From Chrysomallon squamiferum (lineage: Eukaryota > Mollusca > Gastropoda > Neomphalida > Peltospiridae): 20,000 nucleotides of DNA. A model generated the notes under the pieces. It saw nothing but the letters and a program-made list of their open reading frames with translations. It made no database searches and was not told where the DNA came from. The position numbers and the translations under genes are program-made. Positions 1-20,000 of the stretch are shown piece after piece. The number at the start of each line of letters is the position of its first letter. Position 1 is the first letter of the stretch. The DNA lies in assembly GCA_012295275.1 (NCBI GenBank), contig CM022677.1, positions 25,060,621 to 25,080,620 of the forward strand, given 5' to 3'.

Positions 1-78
1 ACACAGTCAGAGACAGACAGATGTAATCACTTACAGTGGTTTGGACACCTCGTTAAGGAAAGTAAGATAAAGAAAACT
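1..78 (+). mobile_element. possible C-terminal scrap of a non-LTR retrotransposon ORF2
   Basis: Frame 1 is open from the first base and reads RCNHLQWFGHLVKES around positions 19-63. This resembles the basic R..L.W.GH..R motif often found near the C-terminus of reverse transcriptases of Jockey/CR1/RTE-type non-LTR elements. Only about 20 residues are informative. The following codons, to about 339, become low-complexity and do not look conserved, so the piece is probably a decayed 3' fragment whose body would lie left of the window. It rests on one short motif, and a chance match cannot be excluded. Confidence 0.35.
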
Positions 79-257
79 GTGTGTAGACACAAAGACATTC
101 TTCTAGATCTGTCTTTATCTGAAAAACACACAAACACTGACAGTCAATACAAATACAGCAACATCCACACAGAATTCTTATCTTTAACTGAAATATACAA
201 CACTGAAACAACAATGACCTTTCAGATAATACATTCTACTGAAATGAATAACCTATC

Positions 258-326
258 TTATTTTATTTTATTTTATTTTGTTTTATTTTGTTTTGTTTTG
301 TTTTATTTTTATTTTTTTGTTCTTTG
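258..326. repeat. (TTTTA/TTTTG)n pentanucleotide tract
   Basis: T-rich pentanucleotide run mixing TTTTA and TTTTG units. The aromatic/hydrophobic reading frames across it come from the repeat and are not genes. Confidence 0.85.
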
Positions 327-428
327 TTTAATGCTTTGAACAGATGTCGCTCTGGGCAACTTTTTAATGTTTATTTAATTTTCTATTTTTCTATTTATTT
401 ATTTAAATTTTGTTTGCTTGTTTATTTG

Positions 429-429
<1 letters not shown>

Positions 430-519
<90 letters not shown>
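430..519. repeat. (CT)n microsatellite
   Basis: About 45 uninterrupted CT units. The Leu-Ser reading frames across it are repeat artefacts. Confidence 0.98.
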
Positions 520-521
<2 letters not shown>

Positions 522-587
522 ACTTTTCCATATATATATTTGTGTTTTCGCTTACATTCTATTTCGTCAGGTCTATTTTAAATTTTT

Positions 588-770
588 TTAAATTATCATT
601 ATTATCATCATCATCATCATCACCACCACCATCATCATTATCATCACCTTTATCATTTTTATTATTACTATTGTTATATAATTATAATTATAATAATTAT
701 TATTATTGTTGTTGTTGTTGAAGTTGCTGTTGTTACTGCTGCTGTTGTTGTTGTTTATGTTGCTGATAGG
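588..770. repeat. compound trinucleotide tract (ATC, CAC, ATT, GTT)
   Basis: Successive short runs of ATC/ATT, CAC, TTA and GTT/GCT. No exon signature was seen here or on to about 1060. Confidence 0.85.
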
Positions 771-1064
771 AAAAAAGAGCCTTTGCACTAAGCTTTCGGC
801 TAATTGATATAAATCCAGTAACTGCTCATTTTGACATTTCTTATTCAAGATACAATTCTCAAAACTGAAGACTTTTTTTGATTTTACTTTCCCTTTGTTA
901 TCTTTTTGTCTTTTTTTTTACTTACGATAATATTAGGTGTGACACACACACAGTGACATAGAAAAAGAAGAAACTGCACTAAATCAAAATAAAATAAAAT
1001 GAAGAAAAAACTTAATCTGAGTTATGAAGGAGACACAAAATGAAAACGTTTGACATGTTGTTCT

Positions 1065-1149
1065 CATTACCTTTTAACAGCACGTGTAAAAGCAGAGATG
1101 AATGTTGAAATGCTAAATGCACTGAATGTAAAAACAATATTTTATACCA
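1065..1149 (-). promoter_or_regulatory. candidate TATA promoter plus leader-exon donor, left copy
   Basis: On the minus strand the block begins TGGTATAAAATATT (a good TATA box, TATAAA at 1141-1146), continues about 70 nt and ends GCTGTTAAAAG|GTAATG, a plausible splice donor after 1071. A CACGTG E-box lies at 1081-1086. An 82-bp block at 16939-17020 has the same orientation, similar ends and nearly the same length, and lies upstream of gene 1. The homology is visible by eye at both ends but weak in the middle. I infer a promoter and untranslated first exon of another paralogue running left out of the window. No coding exon is visible between here and position 1. Confidence 0.3.
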
Positions 1150-1283
1150 GTGAAAATTATTATAAAAAAACAACAAATTGTATATTATGAAATTACTGTT
1201 TGATCAGTGAAATAAGCTGGAATATTTTAAACATAACTTTAGTTTTCTAGACATCAAAAACAAATAAAAATAAATTTGTTTTC

Positions 1284-1307
1284 ATATATATATATATATA
1301 TATATAT
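1284..1307. repeat. (AT)n microsatellite
   Basis: Twelve AT units flanked on both sides by TTTGTTTT-type sequence. Confidence 0.9.
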
Positions 1308-1847
1308 GAATTTGTTTTTTGTTGTAAAAACAGAGATAGGAAGACTATAAACATATACAATAGTAGCAGTAACGACAATAAAAATAGTATTGTATGTACT
1401 AATAGTATACGTCCAGTAAAAACAAATTAATGAAAATGATGAATAAAAAATAAAACGTACCCGAACATGGATGGTAAAACTGGCGGTGATCGCAGGTGGG
1501 TGAAATAACACACAAAGTTTGGCAACGTTCTAACAACTGTTAAGAAAGATCTAGAATGTTACCTTTGCGAGAGTTTGCTTTCGAACTAACCACCACGTTT
1601 CAATTTCTTTAAAGAAGGTTCAAATTTAAATAACACACTTGCAATCTGCGAACGTAGCGGATATTGAAAAGATGTTTTACTGAGTAGGAAAACATTGTTG
1701 ACTGTGATAAAATATACAAAAGCTTTGATCTTTGGAAGTTTGCTGATGGACTTCCTGTCTAGCAAAAGGTACATGAAGAAAGAAATGTTGCATTTTATCC
1801 AGAAATTACTTCTAAATGAATAATATATACATAAACCTCTCAAAAAA

Positions 1848-1988
1848 TTACATTACGCTAATGTGATTATCTTTGTAAATTGTAGAAAATTTTGATAAGA
1901 AAAATTTAATAACAATTTAAAGCCTTCCATGATGACAATGAAAGAAATTATAGTTTAGGTATGTTTTGATGAATACGATTCCTAAATA

Positions 1989-2036
<48 letters not shown>

Positions 2037-3030
2037 ATCTACAAAATATATTACGCTTTGTGAATCAGATACAACAGATATGTTAATGTTACTACTTTTT
2101 TAAATTATTGAGCAGTTTAATAAGTAAAATTTAATAACAAATTAAAGTCTTCCATAATTTCTAAATAGTTCGAGATGAAACCCAGATTTTAGACTAAGAA
2201 AACAAGCATGGAAACAGGATCAACTTTGATGGGTCAGCAGGATTATTTCATTGACCATTAAGAAATCAGCCATGTTGGATTTCGAAATTTGATATTCTGT
2301 GCAGATACGAAGTAGGATTCCTTTTTAATTTACATTATCATCAACATCAAGGAATTAGTGCATCGTCACCAAAAAATAATGTAATGAGGACTTCTTGAAA
2401 ATTGTCACAGACAGGGGTTAGTTTTAAGAACATGTTATAAAACACTGATTTAACTGTGGAATGACCTCCACTTGAATGAAACTTTAGAGTCCGCTTGGAT
2501 ATGTAAATTAATTATGTAAAGACAATCTACAGATATTCCATATAGTGCATGTTTCAACTTAAATTTTGCAGACTAACAAGAAATAATATAACCCCTTGAA
2601 TTCTATTTTTTTTCTTTTATAATTTGTAGAAAACACGCTGGGATGAATTTCTGGTGCCAGACCATTTCAAGGTGATGTCATCCAAGATCAGGTTTAATAG
2701 GAAATAAAAGTCAAAAGATCATCATCACTTAAGTTATCCTTAGGTAACAGATATAACAATTATTTTTTATTTTCTTTATTTATTTCCACTTATTTATTAA
2801 TTATTATTATTACTTTCTGTTTTGAATCCGATTCAAATAAACTCTCCTGAAATTCCTGTTACAGCAAGATTGATGTTTTTTTTTATCTAGAAATGCTTCT
2901 GAATTAAGAAAAAAAATAATATAATAAAAATAACCTTCTCCAAAACAAATTACGTTTTGCTAATCAAATTGAACAGTTTTAAAATTATTGAACAGTTTGT
3001 TAAGACAAACATTATATAACATGAATTTTT
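1848..3030. repeat. three diverged copies of a short dispersed repeat
   Basis: Copies lie near 1848-1935, 2045-2160 and 2940-3030. Shared landmarks in order are an ATTACG(C/T)TTTG-like start followed by AATCA, then AAATTATTGA(G/A)CAGTTT (copies 2 and 3), then AAATTTAATAACAA and the AAAGYCTTCCAT end (copies 1 and 2). The divergence suggests an old short repeat family. I see no terminal repeats, RT frame or tRNA-like head, so I cannot assign a class. Confidence 0.5.
1991..2035. repeat. poly(A) homopolymer, 45 A
   Basis: Unbroken run of 45 A immediately before the second copy of the dispersed repeat. It could be a retroposed tail or a simple expansion, and no target-site duplication was recognised. 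Confidence 0.95.
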
Positions 3031-3134
3031 TTTGTCAGTAAAAACTAAACGATGAATATATAAGAAAAATAACGAAACGGTCTCACATTTCAGCAGAGCA
3101 ATGAAAGATAAAAACACATGAAATATTTTGACAG

Positions 3135-3140
3135 TTTATT
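3135..3140 (-). terminator. candidate poly(A) signal of gene 1
   Basis: AATAAA on the minus strand, 24 nt after the gene 1 stop codon (3164-3166), implying a very short 3' UTR if used. Canonical hexamers are common in DNA this AT-rich, so use is inferred. Confidence 0.45.
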
Positions 3141-3163
3141 GTTTTAAACTTGTAGAGCGAATT

Positions 3164-15645
<12,482 letters not shown>

Positions 15646-15794
15646 TCTTCTTTTTCTGATATGTGAAATATTTTCTTTAATAGGAAAATCAAAATGAATT
15701 ACATACACAAAGAACATGACTAAATATAAACACACACACAGACAGAGACTCGCACTTTTTCTTTTTGAATTGTCTTTAATTATTTCCTTTTTGT

Positions 15795-15972
15795 TATTAA
15801 TAATATAATATAATATAATATAATGTAATATCATATAATATAATGTAATATAATATAATATAATGTAATGTAATATAACATAATATAATATAATATAATA
15901 TAATTTACTTCTTTACTTATCAGTTCGTCTGGGTGTTTGTTTGTTTGTTTGTTTGTTTGTCTGTTTGTTTCT
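15795..15972. repeat. (TAATA)n pentanucleotide and (TTTG)n tracts
   Basis: TAATA/TAATG units run from about 15800 to 15904. TTTG units run from about 15934 to 15970. Both lie upstream of the gene 1 start codon. Confidence 0.92.
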
Positions 15973-16449
15973 TTATTAAATCATTTATTGTTTTGTTATC
16001 GTTCTTCATATATTTATTTAATGTATTTGGTATAATACAAAGAAAAGTTTTATATCTATATTGGTGTTACAGATGAAACTGCGCTGACTGTCTTTTACGC
16101 TTTTTCCCTCAATCCTATAAATACATGTTTTTGATATGAGATATAAACGAACATTTTCCAGCGTAGAAGATACATTTTATTCTCATTTCAGAATGTTTGT
16201 ATTACATTTTTATTTTTTTATTATTATTTTTTTTTTATTTACTTTCTAGAACATTATAAAAATCAGTTTAAGACGCAACATTTTACAAAAATCCAGTTCC
16301 CAAAAATGGCCACCATATATTAGCGAAACCCTAGCCAGCATCAAGTAACTGATGACTAAACAGAATTACTGGTAACACAACCGGTGTATCTACATGGACA
16401 AATCATTTTATTACATTCGTAATTTTAAGAAGACTAACTGTGTAGATAG

Positions 16450-16595
16450 TGACGTAATTTATGTTATATTACTTACTGTTTTAGTAATCTCCAAGAGGAT
16501 GATGACGTCATTCAAATTATGTTACTGTCTTAGCGGACTGCCAAGTAGATTATGACGTCATTTAAGTTACATTACTGCTTTAGTAGATGACGTCA
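16450..16595. promoter_or_regulatory. tandem repeat carrying three TGACGTCA (CRE-type) palindromes
   Basis: Perfect TGACGTCA octamers lie at 16503-16510, 16553-16560 and 16588-16595, with a one-base variant TGACGTAA at 16450-16457. They sit in related units of about 35-53 bp that also share TTAAGTTAYATTACTG, TTTAGTAG and GCCAAGTAGAT-like segments. TGACGTCA is the consensus for CREB/ATF-class bZIP factors. The cluster lies about 0.8 kb upstream of the gene 1 ATG and 2.3 kb upstream of gene 2. The repeats are seen directly; a regulatory role is inferred. Confidence 0.55.
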
Positions 16596-16640
16596 TTTAG
16601 TAGAATGTTTACACTGAAGACCTTTTTTCATTTTCCTTCA

Positions 16641-16648
16641 TGTTGTTG

Positions 16649-16694
<46 letters not shown>
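16641..16694. repeat. (GTT)n(ATT)n microsatellite
   Basis: Four GTT units followed by about 14 ATT units. Further short AAAT (16776-16802) and CA (16850-16872) runs follow. Confidence 0.93.
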
Positions 16695-16697
<3 letters not shown>

Positions 16698-16938
16698 CTT
16701 ATATAATTTTCTTTATTTTTAACTTTTTCTGCGATCAGCAAAATTTCTAAAGCTCATACACATAAAATAGATAACAAACAAATAAATAAATAAATAAATA
16801 AAAGAAGAACAACAAATTTTAAAAATCATAAAATCCCCGAGCTAAACAAACACACACACACACACACACACAAAATTGTCATAATTCTATTAGCTTAATT
16901 AAATTTAAAAAGAAAAACATAAACATGAGAAATGATAA

Positions 16939-17020
16939 CATTACCTTCTAACAGCAACTTTGTAAGTTGAGACGAAACTGGAAATACATATCTTACAGAA
17001 CGAAATAATATTTTGTACCA
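16939..17020 (-). promoter_or_regulatory. candidate promoter and leader-exon donor, right copy (upstream of gene 1)
   Basis: On the minus strand it reads TGGTACAAAATATTATTT, about 50 nt, then GCTGTTAGAAG|GTAATG, with a plausible donor after 16945. It pairs with the 85-bp block at 1065-1149, in which the same position is a proper TATAAAA. If it is a first untranslated exon for gene 1, the intron would run to the AG before the exon 1 ATG (about 15656). The TATA box here is imperfect (TACAAA), so this is tentative. Confidence 0.3.
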
Positions 17021-17243
17021 GCAGAAATTAGGATATATTTAAGTTGAGCATTACATAATTATTACATAACGAGAAAAAAAAAAACGTTTAAAATATATTA
17101 TAATGTTCTGTATCAAAACATTGCATACAAATGTAGGTAAATAAAAAAAAAAAAAAATAGAAATAAAATTGTAAAACTATATTCCAAAATATGTGTTGAA
17201 TAATAATAATAATAATAAAAAATTAAAACAACACCAAAATTAC

Positions 17244-17448
17244 CAGAAACTAATGATGGCTCTGTGAGTACTTAGAACTGCAAACCATTCAGTTATCTCT
17301 TCAACGTTCACATTGAAACTCCAGATATTTACATCCTCATTGGTGGACAAGTTGCCGTCAATAGCAAGCCAAGAAGGATTTTTTCCAGCGTCAAAATTTG
17401 GTCCATTCCTATCACGCTGCATGGGAACAGTGAGAAGCCAGTTTCGAT
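17244..17448 (-). CDS. orphan fucolectin-like domain exon, paralogue of gene 1 exon 7
   Basis: Acceptor GTTGTTTTTAG|AT opens phase 1 and reads RNWLLTVPMQRDRNGPNF, NPSWLAIDGN, TEWFAVL, then RAIISFW and a TAA at 17240-17242. The match to gene 1 exon 7 is strong in the first two thirds. The 3' end is ambiguous: CTG|GTAATT (after 17244) is a reasonable donor but gives phase 2, whereas ATTA|GTTTCT (after 17251) keeps phase 1 but is weak. No second half of the domain is visible between here and 15645, and no first exons are visible to the right. It could be a truncated gene copy, an unused exon, or part of a gene with distant exons. The frame is intact, so decay is not proven. Confidence 0.5.
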
Positions 17449-17485
17449 CTAAAAACAACAACAACATGTATATACATGCAAACAT

Positions 17486-17488
<3 letters not shown>

Positions 17489-17569
<81 letters not shown>

Positions 17570-17586
17570 CTATCTATTTATAGACT

Positions 17587-17627
<41 letters not shown>

Positions 17628-17651
17628 GCTGCTGCTACTACTACTACTACC
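17489..17651. repeat. (TC)n and (CTA)n microsatellites
   Basis: About 38 TC units to 17565, then a 20-base spacer and about 20 CTA/CTG units. They lie immediately upstream of the orphan exon on its strand. Confidence 0.95.
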
Positions 17652-17980
17652 TATACTGTGTTAATTACGTCGTATAATTACTCTTATTAGTACTATACTT
17701 CAACTGTACTGCTAGTAGTAATACTGCTACTATGAATGTCACCGCTATCAGCAGATGAATAATAATAATGAAAGTAGGTCATTTAAATAAATGAAAGTAA
17801 CAAAACAACTGCACAACAATTTACAAAGCAGTATTGAGCTGGATGTTTTTCTTTTTCTCTTAGTTTGAGAATTACTGCTTTTTAAATGTTTGGTTCACAG
17901 TATGATCAACCAAATGACCTGCGACTAGAGCTGAAATTTAATAAGGCAATAATAATATTAACAACAACAACAACAACAAC

Positions 17981-18013
<33 letters not shown>

Positions 18014-18858
18014 TGTCTTACCCTTGTCTAAATGATATTTTTTTTTATCAGGCCATCAAAATCTTACTGGTTGCCAAAAATTTCCCATCGAATTATATGA
18101 TTTTATCCTTTTTTTAGCTAAGCTGATTTTTTAATTTAATGTTCTGTGCTGTTTGATATAAGCTCTGCTCTGTCTTAAATAAATAAATAAATAAATAAAT
18201 AGGCAGATAGATAGAGAGACAGACAGACAGACAGATAGATATATTTTTGAATATTAGGCAACGAGTTCACATCCGTTCATACAAACATACTTTTTCATTT
18301 AAACTCTTATTTATTTATTTATTTTTTTATTTTGTATATTTGTTTTCATTAATTCATTTATATATAGCGTTATTGCTACCTTGTCACTTTTGAAACATTT
18401 CTGGGTTTTTTTGTTCAGTGATCATTTATTATTCATGTATTTATTTTATTATTTTGTAACAAACATATGGCGAATATAGCACGATATACATCTTTGTTTT
18501 ATTGGGTTGTCGTTCTTTGAAAAGTGTGTATCTGTTTATTTTTATTTTTATTACTGAAGTGGTTGTTGTTGTTGCTGTTATCACATGTTAATGTCACTGT
18601 ACATTTCGAGTAATCTTTGTAAACATTTACTACTCAGTTTCAGTTTATTATTAAAAAAAACCCATCACAGATGTATTTTTCTTTTATTACTGCTAGGCTA
18701 GATATTACCAGTGATGTTTATTATGTATGTATGTGTATTTATTAAACTGAAATATTTGATTTTTTTCAATACATAGACTGATACATTTCTTTTTGTCGTA
18801 AGTTCATTGCTCACATCTGTTTGATTATTGTACTCTTTTTTTTCTTTTTTTTTCACAG
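17652..18858. other. no gene supported; AT-rich with microsatellites
   Basis: It contains AAC/AAT repeats (17959-18013), AAAT (18176-18200) and GATA/GACA (18203-18240). The stretch before 18858 is pyrimidine-rich and forms a strong 3' splice site. The promoter and any leader exon of gene 2 should lie here, but I could not identify them. Confidence 0.6.
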
Positions 18859-18904
18859 CTGTTAATGACGGTATTTCCCGTTCTAGCTTGCACCTGGAGC
18901 GACA
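18859..18904 (+). other. 5' UTR portion of gene 2 exon
   Basis: CTTTTTTTTTCTTTTTTTTTCACAG before 18859 is a near-ideal polypyrimidine tract and acceptor, implying an upstream untranslated exon. In the frame of the gene 2 ATG, TAA and TGA stops occur immediately after the acceptor (18863-18868), so translation must begin downstream, at 18905. Confidence 0.55.
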
Positions 18905-18948
18905 ATGCTTCTTCTCGCAATTGTTGTCATGTTTCTTTCAGCAAATAA
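18865..18948 (+). CDS. upstream ORF overlapping the gene 2 start, 27 codons
   Basis: An ATG at 18865-18867, 40 nt before the gene 2 ATG, opens a frame ending at TAA 18946-18948. It overlaps the signal-peptide codons in another frame. It would lower initiation at the main ATG unless bypassed by leaky scanning. It is visible in sequence, but whether it is in the mature leader depends on the inferred acceptor. Confidence 0.3.
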   Translation: MTVFPVLACTWSDNASSRNCCHVSFSK

Positions 18949-18962
18949 ATGCGAGAACTACA
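18905..18962 (+). CDS. gene 2 exon 1: signal peptide of a second fucolectin-like protein
   Basis: ATG at 18905 opens MLLLAIVVMFLSANKCENY, a hydrophobic leader with small residues (Ser-Ala) near a likely cleavage site. The exon ends in phase 1 at TACA|GTGAGT, a strong donor. Its last base A joins TT of the next exon as Ile20. Length and phase parallel exon 1 of gene 1 (58 versus 52 nt), supporting homology. The start is fixed by the upstream in-frame stops. Confidence 0.75.
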
Positions 18963-19019
18963 GTGAGTGGTTTTATGCTGACTAACTTAACAGTTTATTT
19001 GTTTTACACGTAAACTAGT

Positions 19020-19140
19020 CTCTGCATTCATCCATTCTTCCACCTATCAATCGAGCCATCAAACATTCATTCGTCTGTCTGCCCATTCATCAGTTTCATC
19101 TCTCTATTCATCCATCCGTCCATCTCTCCATCCAATCAGC
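19020..19140. repeat. degenerate CATC/CATT/CCAT-rich tract, gene 2 intron 1
   Basis: Loosely repeated TCCATC, ATTCATC and CCATTC units with no strict period. Confidence 0.6.
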
Positions 19141-19299
19141 CAACTATGTAGGCAGCTCTCAGTTACGTCATCAGTATATTAATCTTCCAGCTGTGTAGTT
19201 ATTTACAAAACTCTGTCTGTGTATCATCTGTCTCTTGAATCAGTCTGTATAACAGTACAAATAACATATACATATAAATAAACAAATTAGAATATAAAT

Positions 19300-19351
19300 A
19301 TATGTTTATTCATTTATTTATTTTTTCATTTTATTTTGATTTTATTTCATT

Positions 19352-19408
<57 letters not shown>

Positions 19409-19650
19409 TTTATTTATTTTATTTATTGATTTATTATTTATTCTATTTTGTTTTATTTTATTTTATTTTATTTATTTATTTATTTATTTATCTATTTATT
19501 TATCTATTTATTTATTTATTTATCTATTTATTCATTTATTTATTTTATTTAATTTTATTTATTTATTTCATTTATTTTATTTTATTCATTCATTTTATTT
19601 TATTCATTCATTCATTTATTCATTTATTCATTCATTCATTCACACATTTA
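19300..19650. repeat. (TTTA)n tetranucleotide tract, gene 2 intron 1
   Basis: About 350 bp of TTTA with TTTTA, ATTC and TATC interruptions, ending next to the gene 2 exon 2 acceptor. The Leu-Phe-Ile-Tyr frames are artefacts, although one runs straight into the real exon. Confidence 0.95.
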
Positions 19651-19659
19651 TTATTAAAG

Positions 19660-19902
19660 TTCGTACCTACGAAGAAGAACGACTGAACAGAGCTTATAAC
19701 AAAGAAACTCTGTCATCAAAACCGCACGGTCGATATTTATCAAACTTCGCTGTTGACGGACAGAGCAATGCCGTACACGTCACTGAGCCGTTCTGTTTCC
19801 AGGCAGATCCTGCTGATAACAACCCGTGGTGGGCGGTCAACCTTGACGAAGATGTCTGTGTGACTGAAGTCTACATACTGAGTAGTGTTGATTGCTGTGA
19901 TG
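19660..19902 (+). CDS. gene 2 exon 2: first half of a fucolectin-like domain; gene continues past the window
   Basis: Acceptor TTATTAAAG|TT and donor GATG|GTTAGT bound 243 nt, phase 1 on both sides, the same length as exon 2 of gene 1. Residues 21-100 include RTYEEERLNRAYNKETLSS, NFAVDGQSN, EPFCFQAD, NPWWAVNLDED and YILSSVDCCD. Against gene 1 the shared marks are RTY.EER.N.A.NK.T.SS, AVDG, FCFQ, WW.V.L and DCC. The Arg of the sugar-site R-x-D is Ser (S95-V-D), and no suitable His precedes it, so canonical fucose binding by this domain is doubtful. The second half should follow beyond 20000. Confidence 0.85.
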
Positions 19903-19946
19903 GTTAGTAGCTACTGGCATAGCATCTTGTTTAGTTTAGACAATCG

Positions 19947-19949
<3 letters not shown>

Positions 19950-20000
<51 letters not shown>
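19950..20000. repeat. (GA)n microsatellite running off the window
   Basis: At least 25 GA units beginning just after the exon 2 donor region of gene 2 and reaching the last base. Confidence 0.97.

Larger units (their letters stand above)
1330..3130. other. AT-rich stretch with no supported gene
   Basis: No exon with lectin-like translation or a convincing splice-bounded frame was found on either strand. It contains poly(A) at 1991-2035 and three diverged copies of a short repeat (listed separately). It lies downstream of the gene 1 stop codon, so a longer 3' UTR could extend into it, although an AATAAA lies only 24 nt after the stop. Confidence 0.6.

Noticed and set aside
1254-1843. 85-codon minus-strand frames in the left region
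   Set aside because: AT-rich chance frames with no domain, splice or signal-peptide logic.
19302-19659. Plus-strand frame running through the TTTA tract into gene 2 exon 2
   Set aside because: The upstream part is repeat-derived. The AG at 19658-19659 and the signal-peptide exon at 18905 explain the real start better.

Overview
The window is nuclear DNA of an animal. It has no operons or Shine-Dalgarno sites. Its coding pieces are short exons joined by GT-AG introns in AT-rich DNA full of microsatellites and minisatellites. The exons encode fucolectin-like (F-type lectin, FTP / F5/8 type C-like beta-sandwich) domains. The tandem two-exon domains, lineage-specific copies and simple-repeat load suggest a lophotrochozoan, probably a mollusc and perhaps a gastropod. 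That placement is inference, not demonstrated.

Gene 1 (minus strand, coding span 15645 down to 3164) can be assembled from eight exons: 15594-15645, 13814-14056, 13036-13500, 12120-12344, 5329-5574, 4627-4836, 3735-3962 and 3164-3354. All seven introns are phase 1. Joined, they give 1,860 nt, a predicted secreted protein of 619 residues: a signal peptide and four consecutive fucolectin-like domains of roughly 140-160 residues. Each domain is split by one phase-1 intron. The domain 1/2 boundary lies inside one large exon, where an interdomain intron seems to be missing. Only domain 3 keeps an arrangement like the known fucose-binding signature (His, then Arg-x-Asp-x4-Arg).

Gene 2 (plus strand, from 18905, leaving the window on the right) is a paralogue arranged head-to-head with gene 1. 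A signal-peptide exon is joined in phase 1 to a 243-nt exon, the same length as exon 2 of gene 1. Between the two genes are an orphan minus-strand domain exon (17244-17448), a small tandem repeat carrying three perfect TGACGTCA palindromes (16450-16595), and a promoter/leader-like block (16939-17020) that has a diverged twin near the left end (1065-1149).

Most of the remaining sequence is repeats in gene 1 introns. Intron 4 holds about 6.07 kb of a 41-bp minisatellite (6049-12119) with nested higher-order periods of 576, 987 and 2,922 bp. The 41-bp unit looks like the exon 4/intron 4 splice junction with the last 17 exonic bases removed, and a degenerate copy of the exon end, with its donor GT lost, caps the far side of the array. 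Intron 1 holds a 27-bp minisatellite with a 243-bp higher-order period and an uninterrupted 249-codon frame. Intron 5 holds a 51-bp minisatellite abutting the exon 6 acceptor. The acceptor of exon 5 is present three times, and the two extra copies are in frame.

The left 3 kb has no gene I can support. It holds a possible non-LTR retrotransposon scrap at the edge, microsatellites, and three diverged copies of a short unclassified repeat.
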